Shown: piece after piece, positions 18,464-28,030 of the stretch
How positions within the stretch are numbered: the first letter of the stretch is position 1
How the letters are laid out: the number at the start of each line of letters is the position of its first letter
NCBI RefSeq assembly: GCF_009363075.1
Contig: NZ_CP045293.1
Location: 310,001 to 374,000 of the forward strand
DNA length: 64,000 nucleotides
DNA from: Paenibacillus guangzhouensis
Lineage (GTDB): Bacteria; Bacillota; Bacilli; Paenibacillales; Paenibacillaceae
Reading direction: 5' to 3'
Position numbers and translations under genes: made by a program
The notes under the pieces: model-generated
Told to the model about the DNA's origin: nothing
Seen by the model: the letters and a program-made list of their open reading frames with translations, nothing else
Database searches by the model: none

Positions 18464-20599
18464 ATGTCGAGTACACAGTGGAATGCGATTTGCCCGAAAT
18501 TGCCCGTTCAGGGTCCGGTAACCGAGGATTGGCTCGTGAATCCGGCGCCGTATCAAGCTGAGGTCTATCAAGGAGAGCATGAGCATGAACTCATCATGAC
18601 GAATGGTCTCATTCGCCGCACATGGCGTCTTACACCCAACGCGGCGACGGTCGCATTCGACAACTTGATGACGCAGGAGACGCTTATTCGCGGCGTGAAA
18701 CCAGAGGCCATGCTGTGGTTGAATGGCACGGAAATATCCGTAGGCGGTCTCGTCGGACAGCCGGACTATGCGTATTTGCAGAAGGAATGGGTGGATGGCT
18801 TAACGGCGGACCCGAATGCGTTTCAATTTACAAGCTACGAGGTCGGCGTGACGAAAGAGCGGTTCGCGTGGAAGCGGGTTTCCTATTCTTCGCAGAAAGC
18901 CGCCTGGCCGCCGCCTGGCGCGGCGCTGGATTTGCATTTCGCATCTTCGGAAGCGAAGTACGCGGGGCTCCGAGTGACCGTTCATTATGAAATGTATGAC
19001 GGCATTCCCCTCATGGGCAAATGGCTCTCGATTCATAATGGCAGCGGCGAGCGCGTGAAGCTGGACACCTTCAAGAGTGAGATGCTGGCTGTGGTAGAGT
19101 GGGATTCGCCGGTGGAGACGCCGGACCGCTGGGAATACCCGAATCTGCATGTCGAGAGCGACTATGCGTTCCAAGGCATGGCACAGCGCAAGGCGAATCG
19201 GACGACGTACTGGGTGACGGATCCGCAGTATACGACGCAGATCAACTATGACTGCCAGACGCCAGCGCTGCTTGAGAGCAGGCCGCCGATCGGTCCGGAT
19301 GCCTGGATTGAAGTTGGCGAAAGGTTCGAGACGTTCCGGACGTTCGAGCTGATTCAGGATAGTACGGATCGGGAGCGTAAAGGGCTTGCGCAGCGACAGA
19401 TGTACCGCATCTTGGCACCTTGGACGATGGAGAACCCGATCTATCTGCATGTGAAGAGCATGGATCCCGTGGTGATTCTCGAGGCGATCGACCAATGTGC
19501 GGAAGTCGGGTTCGAGATGGTGATTCTGTCCTTCGGCAGCGGGCTCGATATGGAGAATGAAGATCCGGCGTATATCGCAGGCCTGCGTGAACTTGCCGAT
19601 TATGCGCACTGCCGCGGGATCGCCATTGGAGGCTACTCTTTGCTCGCAAGCCGTTCCATTAGTCCGGAACACGATGTCGTCAATCCGAACGGAGCGTACT
19701 ATGTGCATTCTCCATGTCTCGAGAGCAAGTGGGGACAGGATTATTTCCGCAAACTGGAGACGTTCTTCGAGCAGACGGGCTTCGATATTCTGGAGCATGA
19801 CGGATCGTATCCAGGGGATATTTGCGAATCGACCGAACATCCGGGACATCACGGACGCGAAGACTCCCAGTGGAAGCAATGGACGCGGATTTCGCAGTTC
19901 TATCAGTGGTGCCGAAGCCGCGGCGTGTACCTGAATGTACCGGACTGGTACTTCTTGACCGGGTCGAACAAGGCGGGGATGGGCTACCGTGAAGTGAACT
20001 GGGCGCTGCCAAGAGAAAGACAGATCGTGCTGGCGCGTCAGAACATTTACGATGGCACGTGGGAGAAGACGCCGAGTATGGGCTGGATGTTCGTGCCGCT
20101 CACGGAATACCATGGCGGTGGACCAGAGTCGACCTTGGAGCCGCTATCCGAGCATCTGGACGACTACAGCGCCCATATGATGAACAACTTCACTGCAGGG
20201 GTACAGGCGAGTTACCGCGGCTTCCGCTTATACGATACCGAAGAGACAAAGCAGGTTGTCAAGCATTGGGTCGATTTCTACAAGCAATATCGTGCGATTC
20301 TCGAATCGGACATCATTCACGTGCGAAGACCGTCTGGCCGCGACATTGATATCATGCTGCATGTGAATCCGGCGCTTGAGCAGAAGGGCATGGCGTTCGT
20401 CTATAACCCGCTTGATCAAGAGGTGAGCCAGACGATCGAGCTGCCGCTGTACTATACGGGATTGACGGAGCTTGCCTGCGTGCGAGAGCAGGGCGGCGAG
20501 GGTGCGGTCTACGCCTTGGACCGAGCATATCGCATTCAAGTCCAGGTGAAGGTCGCGGCGAAATCCTATACATGGTTTGTGATCGAGGAAGTGGAGTAG
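18464..20599 (+). CDS. Alpha-galactosidase-like TIM-barrel protein, family unassigned
   Basis: A cytoplasmic protein of 711 residues. The N-terminal 300 residues are a beta-sandwich of the galactose-mutarotase-like kind found in front of GH36-type barrels. The barrel starts near residue 310 (RILAPWTMENPIYLHV) and includes VGFEMVILSFGSG, DYAHCRGIAIGGYSLL and FDILEHDGSYPGD, where the Asp in EHDGSYPGD is the best candidate for a nucleophile. A C-terminal all-beta region ends in YTWFVIEEVE. It lies right behind another such gene and shares its operon, so both probably act on the imported sugar. The exact bond cleaved cannot be told. Confidence 0.7.
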   Translation: MSSTQWNAICPKLPVQGPVTEDWLVNPAPYQAEVYQGEHEHELIMTNGLIRRTWRLTPNAATVAFDNLMTQETLIRGVKPEAMLWLNGTEISVGGLVGQPDYAYLQKEWVDGLTADPNAFQFTSYEVGVTKERFAWKRVSYSSQKAAWPPPGAALDLHFASSEAKYAGLRVTVHYEMYDGIPLMGKWLSIHNGSGERVKLDTFKSEMLAVVEWDSPVETPDRWEYPNLHVESDYAFQGMAQRKANRTTYWVTDPQYTTQINYDCQTPALLESRPPIGPDAWIEVGERFETFRTFELIQDSTDRERKGLAQRQMYRILAPWTMENPIYLHVKSMDPVVILEAIDQCAEVGFEMVILSFGSGLDMENEDPAYIAGLRELADYAHCRGIAIGGYSLLASRSISPEHDVVNPNGAYYVHSPCLESKWGQDYFRKLETFFEQTGFDILEHDGSYPGDICESTEHPGHHGREDSQWKQWTRISQFYQWCRSRGVYLNVPDWYFLTGSNKAGMGYREVNWALPRERQIVLARQNIYDGTWEKTPSMGWMFVPLTEYHGGGPESTLEPLSEHLDDYSAHMMNNFTAGVQASYRGFRLYDTEETKQVVKHWVDFYKQYRAILESDIIHVRRPSGRDIDIMLHVNPALEQKGMAFVYNPLDQEVSQTIELPLYYTGLTELACVREQGGEGAVYALDRAYRIQVQVKVAAKSYTWFVIEEVE

Positions 20600-20610
20600 C
20601 AGAGAAAAAT

Positions 20611-20655
20611 AAGCTGGCATAAAGGGAGGAAGTCCTGTTCATGCCAACTTTTTTC
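20611..20655 (+). terminator. Intrinsic terminator
   Basis: Ten-base stem with one mismatch (20611-20620 with 20641-20650) followed by six T. It ends the operon that began at 12221. Confidence 0.75.
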
Positions 20656-20782
20656 ATGCCGGCTGAAACTTCGGCACATTGCGTTATCCATCGGGACATT
20701 GTTGCATGGAGTGAACGTGAGGTCTCCCTTATACTGATCGTAGGTAGGGCTAATCTAGCTACATAAGGAGGTAGACAATCGC

Positions 20783-20999
20783 ATGAAATGCAGCAAGGAA
20801 CAAACCGTACGATGGAGCAGTGAAGCAGCCGATGCTTATGTTGCGGATAACGGACGTATTTGGATTAAGGTCGACTTGGAGCGTGGCATATATGCTTGGG
20901 CGATCAGGTGATTGAAGATGCATTCGGCCGGGGCATTCATTGGACGATTCGGCATGAGTCTTCTACGATCCCGACGCTGGAGCAAAAGATTGGGACATG
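20783..20999 (+). pseudogene. N-terminal remnant of a GH36-like glycosidase
   Basis: AAGGAGG precedes an ATG at 20783 and the frame opens well (MKCSKEQTVRWSSEAADAY, then GRIWIKVDLERGIYAW) but stops at 20911 after 42 codons. Moving by one base at about 20900 the text goes on as GDQVIEDAFGRGIHWTIRHE, so a G seems lost in a G run. This is the start of an alpha-galactosidase-type gene, whose N-terminal beta-domain has such phrases. It is cut near 20968-20985, where the sequence switches to a binding-protein gene. The ribosome site is still good, so a short useless peptide may be made. Confidence 0.6.
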
Positions 21000-21445
21000 A
21001 AGGATGGGAAGCACGTTCCACGCCAAGAAGTGCTGATGCGTTTACGAAGGATTGGAATGAAGCTTCCAAGACGACAGGCATTCGCAAATGGACATGGATG
21101 ATCAAGAACGGTCCAGGTTCGGACGGCACGCCTTACGATCTGATCGGACGCTACAAATCGGATCCAACGACGGATCTAGCGATCAAGAACTTGGCGGATA
21201 CGGCTTACGATACGGCGCCTTACGACAATCTGGGTCCTGCAGGCGGTACGCCGGAAGCGATCATGGAGCAGAAGGTGGGCGAGACGATCAACAAGTATTA
21301 TCTCAAAATGGCGCTCGCGCCGACAGAACAGCAAGTCACGGATATGTACAACCAGATGATGAAGGAAGTAGAAGCCGCAGGACTTGCAAAGCTTGAGAAG
21401 GTCTATAACGAGAACTATCAGGCGCGAGTGGAATTGTGGAAGTAA
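20985..21445 (+). pseudogene. C-terminal remnant of an LplA-type sugar-binding protein
   Basis: From about 20985 the text reads DAGAKDWDMKDGKHVPRQEVL, then, after a one-base shift near 21035, DAFTKDWNEASKTTGIRKW and on to an ending LAKLEKVYNENYQARVELWK. That C-terminal helix is typical of large CUT1 binding proteins. The N-terminal two thirds, with signal peptide and lipobox, are missing. A deletion that joined a glycosidase gene to a binding-protein gene explains both halves of this locus. An in-frame ATG at 20912 lets a 177-codon frame appear, but its first 30 residues are out of frame with both parents. Confidence 0.7.
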
Positions 21446-21484
21446 AGTGACATCACGAAATCATGGAGAGCAGGTGGATAGCTA

Positions 21485-23590
21485 GTGATTCAATATCAAG
21501 AACAGCATCGCATTTTCGCAATTCAGACCCAAGGATCTTCTTATGTATTCGGCATCAACGCGAAAGGAATTCTGCAGCATATGTATTGGGGCGCACCTGT
21601 AGACGTGGATGATTGCATTCCATTGCTTACGAACCGGTTCCATAGCTCCTTTGATATGGAGCTGGAACGGGAGATCGAAGAATACAACTTCTGGGGAGGA
21701 CTCGTCTACAGCGAGCCTTCCTTGAAGGTGAACTGGCCCGATGGCGTACGCGACCTTTGCATGGATTATGCCGGACATCAGATTGTACAGCAGGATGGCA
21801 AAGAAACGTTGATCCTGACGATGAAGGACCGCGTCTATCCACTTGAGGTGCATTTGACGTATGCGGTTATCCCGGAATTTGATCTTATCGAGCGTTCTGC
21901 GCGCATCGTCAATACGGGTGAGCATGACATCGTCCTAGAGAGCATACAATCTGCGGCGTGGAGCCTTCCGACTTTACCCGATTATCGGTTAACGCATGTC
22001 ACGGGTAAATGGTCGGGAGAATTCCAATTACGCAATACCGTCTTATCGGAAGGGAAAAAGGTACTTGAATCCCGCAGAGGCTTCACGGACGGCCATGCGA
22101 ATCCATGGTTCGCCGTAGATGGCGGACAAGCAACGGAAGAACGAGGAAAAGTCTGGTTCGGTGCGCTGGCATGGAGCGGCAACTGGAAGATCACCGCGGA
22201 GAAATCATCATTCAACCAAGTTCGGGTAACCGGCGGAATCAATGATTTTGATAGTGAATGGATGCTTGGTCCGGGGGAGAGCTTCGAAACGCCGATGTTC
22301 GTCGGCGGGTATACGGAAGGCGGATTCGGCGAGATGAGCCGGCATCTCCATCATTATCAATACCAATATATTATTCCGAGCCAAGAGCCGCGGAAGGTAT
22401 TGTATAACTCTTGGGAAGCGACTTATTTCGATGTGAATGCGAAGGATCAGATGGCGCTAGCTGAACGTGCAGCGAAGCTAGGCGTAGAGTTATTCGTCGT
22501 CGATGATGGCTGGTTCGGCGCACGGAACCATGATCGTGCGGGGCTCGGAGATTGGTTCGTGAATCAGGAGAAGTTCCCGAACGGATTGAATGAACTGATC
22601 GATAAGGTGCATGCGCTCGGTATGAAATTCGGGATCTGGGTTGAGCCGGAGTCCGTCAATCCGGACAGCGAGCTGTATCGTCAGCATCCGGATTGGGTGT
22701 ATCACTTCCCAACACGAGGCCGGACGGAGCTGCGCAATCAGCTGCTGCTCAATATCTCGAAGCCGGAAGTGAAACAGTATATTCTAACGTTCATGATTGA
22801 TTTGTTATCGAAGCATGATATTACGTTCATTAAATGGGATATGAACCGTACGATTACGGAGCCGGGCATGAAGGATCATCCGATCTACCGGCAGAAGGAA
22901 GTATGGATTCGTCATACGCAGACGCTCTATGAGATCTGGGCGGAACTACGCGAGAGGTTCCCGCATGTTGCCTTTGAGACATGCGCTGGCGGGGGCTCGC
23001 GCATTGACCTAGGTATCCTGCGTTATGCGGATCAATCATGGCCGAGCGATAACACAGATGCATTCGATCGTCTGAGCATTCAGGAAGGATTCTCGTATGT
23101 GTATCCACCGAAACTCATGACTTGTTGGGTGACGGAATCTCCGAGCGGCATGAATAAGCGAGTGACTTCGCTGGCGTATCGGTTCCATAGCGCCATGATG
23201 GGGACACTCGGAATCGGCTCGAACCTGAACGAATGGAGCGATGAGCTGATTGAGCAATCGGCTGCTTTCGTACAGCAGTACAAAGACATTCGTCCGGTCA
23301 TTCAATACGGGCAGCAATATCGGCTGCCGGCGTTGAAGCAACAAGGCGTTACGGCTGTGCAATACGTGAGCCTGGACGGCTCGGAGAGCGTCCTCTTCGG
23401 GTTCCTGCATTCCCAGCGTCTCGGAGAACCGCTGCCGCGTCTTCGCCTGCAAGGGCTGCAAGCCGATCAATCCTACCGGATCGATCAGCTCGAAGCCACA
23501 TGGACGGGCCGGGCGCTGATGAATATTGGCATCGAGCTGCCACTGCGCGGCGATTTCGATAGTCTGATGTACCGTATACAGCGAGTCTAA
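21485..23590 (+). CDS. Alpha-galactosidase, GH36
   Basis: A 701-residue cytoplasmic enzyme that releases terminal alpha-galactose, for example from raffinose or melibiose. The N-terminal beta-sandwich (1-310) is followed by the catalytic barrel. VVDDGWFGARNHDRAGLGDW near 338-357 shapes the active site, IKWDMNR holds the nucleophile Asp452, and WPSDNTDAFDR holds the acid/base Asp522. ETCAGGGSRIDLG is a further hallmark. Length and order match GH36 group I enzymes. The start is GTG with GCAGGTGG upstream. It may once have followed the binding protein whose remnant lies just before it. The product is expected to be tetrameric, as in the family. Confidence 0.93.
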   Translation: MIQYQEQHRIFAIQTQGSSYVFGINAKGILQHMYWGAPVDVDDCIPLLTNRFHSSFDMELEREIEEYNFWGGLVYSEPSLKVNWPDGVRDLCMDYAGHQIVQQDGKETLILTMKDRVYPLEVHLTYAVIPEFDLIERSARIVNTGEHDIVLESIQSAAWSLPTLPDYRLTHVTGKWSGEFQLRNTVLSEGKKVLESRRGFTDGHANPWFAVDGGQATEERGKVWFGALAWSGNWKITAEKSSFNQVRVTGGINDFDSEWMLGPGESFETPMFVGGYTEGGFGEMSRHLHHYQYQYIIPSQEPRKVLYNSWEATYFDVNAKDQMALAERAAKLGVELFVVDDGWFGARNHDRAGLGDWFVNQEKFPNGLNELIDKVHALGMKFGIWVEPESVNPDSELYRQHPDWVYHFPTRGRTELRNQLLLNISKPEVKQYILTFMIDLLSKHDITFIKWDMNRTITEPGMKDHPIYRQKEVWIRHTQTLYEIWAELRERFPHVAFETCAGGGSRIDLGILRYADQSWPSDNTDAFDRLSIQEGFSYVYPPKLMTCWVTESPSGMNKRVTSLAYRFHSAMMGTLGIGSNLNEWSDELIEQSAAFVQQYKDIRPVIQYGQQYRLPALKQQGVTAVQYVSLDGSESVLFGFLHSQRLGEPLPRLRLQGLQADQSYRIDQLEATWTGRALMNIGIELPLRGDFDSLMYRIQRV

Positions 23591-23620
23591 GCTGGAATTA
23601 TCATAGATTTTTTCTTCGTT

Positions 23621-23681
23621 AGGGAAGTTATCCCTTCCGCGTATCTCGGTATGTGGAAGGGGACTTCCCTATTATTTTTTT
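23621..23681 (+). terminator. Intrinsic terminator of the GH36 gene, overlapping the convergent AraC gene
   Basis: Long interrupted stem (23621-23638 with 23655-23670) followed by ATTATTTTTTT. The stem covers the last codons of the AraC gene on the other strand. Confidence 0.8.
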
Positions 23682-24521
23682 GAAAATGCGAGAGAAGTAG
23701 TAAGGGTCCTGGAAGCTGAGCTGATGGCTGATTTCCTTGATGCTCTGATCTGTCAGATCAAGATATTGGCACGCCCGCTGGATCTTGAGCCGCAGAAAGT
23801 AATCGATGGGCGAGTAGCCCGTCGCTTCCTTGAACCGTACCGAATAATGAGGCACAGACAGCTTCGCTTGCTCTGCCAGCTCTTGCAGCGTAATCTGCTG
23901 CTCGATATGCGCGCTCATATATCGCAGGGATTCCTCCATATCTTGTTGGTTCTGCCGTGACTTCGGGACTCTCAGCTGCTGCTGTGAGAAGCGAATAATT
24001 GCAGCGAGATGGCAGGCCAATTGCGAGACATAAATAATATGATTTAACGAGTATCCTTTCTCTAGCAGTTCATAGGATTCATGGAATAGCGCAATGATTT
24101 GCGTCGATTTCTCGACCGAAACTTGCGATGGCGCTGAGAATGGATCGATTCCATCGAAGAACGCAGGCGCATGCTCGCCACGCAGATGAAACCAATAAAT
24201 AGTCCATGGATGGGATTCGGATGACCCGTAGGCATGGGGCGTATTCGCCGGAATGACGACGATCGATCCTTTATGCATGGGATGCAGTTTATTCTGATTG
24301 AACCGAACCCAGCCTTCACCAGCGATGCAATACATGACAATGTAGGATGGGCTGCCTTCGGGACGCTCGCGATAGTGATGCAGCGCTTGTGGGAAGTAGC
24401 CGATGTCAGTGATATACAGCGACCGGATCAGCGGATGCGCTGCATATTCCGCCAGAATATGTTCCGGCAGAACGATTAATTTTTGCGACTGGAAGCCGTC
24501 TTGTTTTTTGATCGTATCCAT
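23628..24521 (-). CDS. AraC family transcriptional regulator
   Basis: 297 residues. The N-terminal part (about 30-160) is a cupin-type sugar-sensing domain with GEGWVRFNQNKLHPMHKGS and PANTPHAYG. The C-terminal 100 residues form the two helix-turn-helix units: ITLQELAEQAKLSVPHYSVRFK and IKEISHQLSFQDPYYFSRIFKK. It is divergent from the DUF5107 gene and convergent with GH36, so it probably regulates one or both. No strong ribosome site precedes the ATG at 24521. Confidence 0.9.
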   Translation of the reverse strand: MDTIKKQDGFQSQKLIVLPEHILAEYAAHPLIRSLYITDIGYFPQALHHYRERPEGSPSYIVMYCIAGEGWVRFNQNKLHPMHKGSIVVIPANTPHAYGSSESHPWTIYWFHLRGEHAPAFFDGIDPFSAPSQVSVEKSTQIIALFHESYELLEKGYSLNHIIYVSQLACHLAAIIRFSQQQLRVPKSRQNQQDMEESLRYMSAHIEQQITLQELAEQAKLSVPHYSVRFKEATGYSPIDYFLRLKIQRACQYLDLTDQSIKEISHQLSFQDPYYFSRIFKKIIGKSPSTYRDTRKG

Positions 24522-24541
24522 GCTTCTACTATGCTTATTCC

Positions 24542-24564
24542 TATCCGGAATGTCAATTCGGATA
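24542..24564. promoter_or_regulatory. Inverted repeat in the AraC/DUF5107 divergent region
   Basis: TATCCGGAAT and ATTCGGATA are inverted with one bulged base, about 20 bases upstream of the AraC start. A likely regulator binding site. The word CAACGAGTATC or AACGAGTA recurs at about 24565 and 24657. Confidence 0.4.
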
Positions 24565-24685
24565 ACGAGTATAAAATCATAATATAATCCATCATTATCC
24601 TGTTATCGTGAATGGTGTTCGCAGCCGGAAGCTCGTAAGATGGGGGTATCAACAGACAACGAGTATCTTAGGAGGTTGACAGACC

Positions 24686-27600
24686 ATGACAACGTTAGTC
24701 GAGCATGTGAAAGTATGGGAAGAGACGGTGGACATCCCGACGTATGAAGTAGGGGAGCCAGACAAAAATCCGATGTTCCTCGAGAAGCGGGTCTATCAAG
24801 GGAGCTCGGGCCGGGTCTATCCGAATCCGGTCATCGACAAAATTTACGATGATAAAGTGATGAAGCCGTATCAAGTGGTGTTCCTCGAGAACGAATACGT
24901 TCAGATTCAGATCATGCCGCAAGTTGGGGGCCGCGTCTACCGCGCGATCGACAAGACGAATCAATATGATTTCGTCTATCACAACCAAGTGATTAAGCCC
25001 GCATTGGTCGGCCTGACGGGTCCTTGGATCTCGGGCGGCATCGAGTTCAACTGGCCGCAGCATCATCGCCCGAATACGTTCGGTCCGGTGGAATATCGCA
25101 TCGAGGAGAATGCGGACGGGAGCAAGACGGTATGGGTCGGCGAAATCGACCGGATGTACGGGACGAAGGTGACGACCGGATTTACACTGCATCCTGGCAA
25201 GGCGTATCTTGAGATCCACGCGCAAATGTACAACCGCACATCCGAGCCGCAGACCTTCCTCTGGTGGGCCAATCCTGCGGTAGCTGTTCATGATCATACG
25301 CAATCGGTCTTCCCGCCGGATGTGCATGCGGTATTTGATCATGGCAAACGCGACGTATCGAAATTCCCGATAGCGACGGGAACGTACTATAAGATGGATT
25401 ATTCCGAAGGGGTCGACATCTCCAAATATTCGAACATCCCTGTGCCGACTTCGTACATGGCGTACCATTCCGACTACAATTTTGTCGGCGGTTACGATCA
25501 CAGTCTTGAGGCAGGCATTCTACACATTGCGAATAAGCATGTCTCGCCGGGCAAAAAGCAATGGACTTGGGGAAATGGTGAGTTCGGACAGGCATGGGAT
25601 CGCAACTTGACGGACGAGGACGGCCCGTATATTGAATTGATGACCGGTGTATACACCGATAATCAGCCGGACTTCACATGGCTTCAGCCGTATGAAGAGA
25701 AGAGCTTCAAGCAATATTTCATGCCTTACAAGCGCGTTGGCATGGTGAAGAATGCGTCCATCGATGCTGCGGTGAATTTGGAAGTGGCGGGGCAGTCGAT
25801 CACGGCTCATGCCTATGCGACATCGGTCTTCGAGGATGCGCACGTTCGGCTTAGCAGCGCACGGGTCACGTACGTTGACAAGACGATAACTCTGTCGCCG
25901 ACGTCAACCTTCACCATCACGGTGGAGTTGGATCCGGAAGATCGCGAGGAAGATCTCGTGCTAGCGGTATTCACGGCAAGCGGAAGAGAACTCATCTCGT
26001 ATCAGCCAAGGCCAAAGAAAGTCGAACAGACGCCGGATCCGGCCAAGGCCATCGGTGAACCGGAGGAATTAACCAATACGGAAGCGCTCTATCTCGCAGG
26101 GCTGCATCTGGAGCAGTATCGTCATGCGACGTATGAGCCGGATGCCTACTATCTGGAAGGGCTTCGTCGTGACCCGGGAGATATTCGACTCAACAACGCC
26201 TATGGCCAGTTGCTATTACGGCGAGGACTGCTTGAACAGAGTGAAGCTTATTTTAGGAAGGCGATCGAGACGTTGACGCGGCATAATGCCAGACCGTATG
26301 ACAGCGAGCCTTTCTATAACCTCGGGAAAACACTCAAGCTGCAAGGGCGGCTTGACGAAGCCTTTGGCGCATTCTACAAATCGGTGTGGTCGGCAGCGTG
26401 GCAGGCGGCAGGATACTTTGCACTTGCGCAAATTGCCTGCGAGAAAGAGGCGTATGAGGAAGCGTTGGAATTGCTGGAGCGTTCATTATGCATGCAAATG
26501 CGGAACTATAAAGCCCGCAATCTGAGGAGCTTAGTGTTACGTAAGCTGAACCGACTCGAAGAAGCAGCACAGTATACGGAGGAGACCATCGCATTGGATC
26601 CGATCGAGTTCGGATCTCGGAATGAACGAATTCTGATCTATGAACAGGCTGGCGATGCAGTGAATGCGGCGAAATGTTTCGAAGCGTTGGAAGGACTGAT
26701 GCGAGGCAATGCCCATAGCTATATTGCGCTGGCACAAGATTACGCCGATGCTGGGCAATATGTGGACGCGCTTGCTGTGCTCGATCGTATTGCTTCACGC
26801 TCGGCGGGTCACGTGTACCCGATGATTCACTACTACCAAGGGTTCTACAGCATGAAGCTTGGACGTGCCGATGATTGTGACGCTTTCTATCAGCAGGCTG
26901 AGGCGTCGGATCCAACCTATTGCTTCCCGAACACCGTGCAGGATTACATCATGCTGAAGCATGCAGCTAATGCACGTGAGAACGATTCGAAGGCCCCGTA
27001 TTATCTCGGCAATTTGCTCTATGACAAGAAGCGTCACGGGGAAGCCGTTGCTTATTGGGAGCGGTCCATACAGCTGAATGATGAATTCGCTACGGCGCAT
27101 CGCAATCTTGCGCTTGCCTACTTCAACAAACGAGGGAGTGCGGCGGCTGCGTTAGAATCGTTGGAGAGAGCATTCACGTTGAATACCGCGGATGCACGCG
27201 TCTATTATGAGCTGGATCAGCTCTACAAGAAGCTTGCGTATACACCAGAACAGCGACTAAGTATGATGGAGAAGTATATCGCCTTGGTTCAAATGCGCGA
27301 TGATCTCTATCTGGAATATATTACGCTCTACAATTTACAGGGCCGTCATGAGGAAGCGATCGGGCTGATCTTGAATCGGCATTTCCATCCATGGGAAGGC
27401 GGCGAAGGGAAAGTTCCGGCTCAATATGTTACGGCCCGCGTGGAATGGGCGAAGAAGCTGCTGCAAGAGGGACGAAGCCAAGAGGCGATCGATCAATTGC
27501 TGCTGGCGAAGCAATATCCGCTGAACATTAACGAAGGCAAGTTGGAAGGTGCGCAGGAGAACAATATTCATTACTATTTAGGGTTCGCGCATCAACAGCT

Positions 27601-28015
27601 GGGAGAACAAGATATCGCTCAGCAGTATTTGGAGCTCGCTTCGAGAGGGTTGGATGAGCCGACGAGCGCGATTTATTATAACGACCAACCGCCGCACATG
27701 ATTTTCTATCAAGGGGTTGCTTGGCGGCAATTGGGGAATGAGAGAGCGGCGCGCAGCCGATTCAACAAATTGATCGACTTCGGTGAGCAGCATCTATTCA
27801 TCGAGCAGAAAATCGACTATTTTGCCGTCTCGCTGCCAGATTTTCTCGTGTTCGAAGAAGATTTGAACAAGAAGAACCGTATCCATTGTCATTATATGAT
27901 AGGGCTCGGCCATCTGGGGCTCGGCAATCAAGAGGAAGCGAAGAAGAACTTCCAGCAAGCGCTGGCACTCGATCCGATCCATCAAGGCGCGATGATTCAT
28001 CTGGCGCTGGTGTAG
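24686..28015 (+). CDS. DUF5107 domain protein with long TPR region
   Basis: 1109 residues, no signal peptide. Residues about 40-350 match the DUF5107 pattern (VYQGSSGRVYPNPVIDKI, MPQVGGRVYRAIDKTNQYDFVYHNQ, GPWISGGIEFNWPQHHRP), a galactose-mutarotase-like beta-sandwich found next to sugar genes. A short beta region (about 365-435) follows. From about 455 to the end there are many TPR-type helix pairs, such as EPFYNLGKTLKLQGRLDEAFGAFYKSV and the last copy IGLGHLGLGNQEEAKKNFQQAL, split for length. The enzyme activity of the family is not established; a carbohydrate-binding or glycosidase role is inferred from context. It is followed after 15 bases by an epimerase-like gene. Confidence 0.85.
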   Translation: MTTLVEHVKVWEETVDIPTYEVGEPDKNPMFLEKRVYQGSSGRVYPNPVIDKIYDDKVMKPYQVVFLENEYVQIQIMPQVGGRVYRAIDKTNQYDFVYHNQVIKPALVGLTGPWISGGIEFNWPQHHRPNTFGPVEYRIEENADGSKTVWVGEIDRMYGTKVTTGFTLHPGKAYLEIHAQMYNRTSEPQTFLWWANPAVAVHDHTQSVFPPDVHAVFDHGKRDVSKFPIATGTYYKMDYSEGVDISKYSNIPVPTSYMAYHSDYNFVGGYDHSLEAGILHIANKHVSPGKKQWTWGNGEFGQAWDRNLTDEDGPYIELMTGVYTDNQPDFTWLQPYEEKSFKQYFMPYKRVGMVKNASIDAAVNLEVAGQSITAHAYATSVFEDAHVRLSSARVTYVDKTITLSPTSTFTITVELDPEDREEDLVLAVFTASGRELISYQPRPKKVEQTPDPAKAIGEPEELTNTEALYLAGLHLEQYRHATYEPDAYYLEGLRRDPGDIRLNNAYGQLLLRRGLLEQSEAYFRKAIETLTRHNARPYDSEPFYNLGKTLKLQGRLDEAFGAFYKSVWSAAWQAAGYFALAQIACEKEAYEEALELLERSLCMQMRNYKARNLRSLVLRKLNRLEEAAQYTEETIALDPIEFGSRNERILIYEQAGDAVNAAKCFEALEGLMRGNAHSYIALAQDYADAGQYVDALAVLDRIASRSAGHVYPMIHYYQGFYSMKLGRADDCDAFYQQAEASDPTYCFPNTVQDYIMLKHAANARENDSKAPYYLGNLLYDKKRHGEAVAYWERSIQLNDEFATAHRNLALAYFNKRGSAAAALESLERAFTLNTADARVYYELDQLYKKLAYTPEQRLSMMEKYIALVQMRDDLYLEYITLYNLQGRHEEAIGLILNRHFHPWEGGEGKVPAQYVTARVEWAKKLLQEGRSQEAIDQLLLAKQYPLNINEGKLEGAQENNIHYYLGFAHQQLGEQDIAQQYLELASRGLDEPTSAIYYNDQPPHMIFYQGVAWRQLGNERAARSRFNKLIDFGEQHLFIEQKIDYFAVSLPDFLVFEEDLNKKNRIHCHYMIGLGHLGLGNQEEAKKNFQQALALDPIHQGAMIHLALV

Positions 28016-28030
28016 AGAGGAGATGTCTGC

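Noticed and set aside
18800-20113. 437-codon frame on the minus strand
   Set aside because: It is antisense to the glycosidase-like gene, has no ribosome site and reads as arginine/histidine-rich text, the usual shadow of a GC-rich gene.
20912-21445. Intact 177-residue protein
   Set aside because: Its first 30 residues are out of frame with the glycosidase text they overlie, so it is a chance join across a deletion scar.
24695-25501. 268-codon frame on the minus strand
   Set aside because: Antisense shadow of the DUF5107 region; arginine and histidine rich with no recognisable motif.
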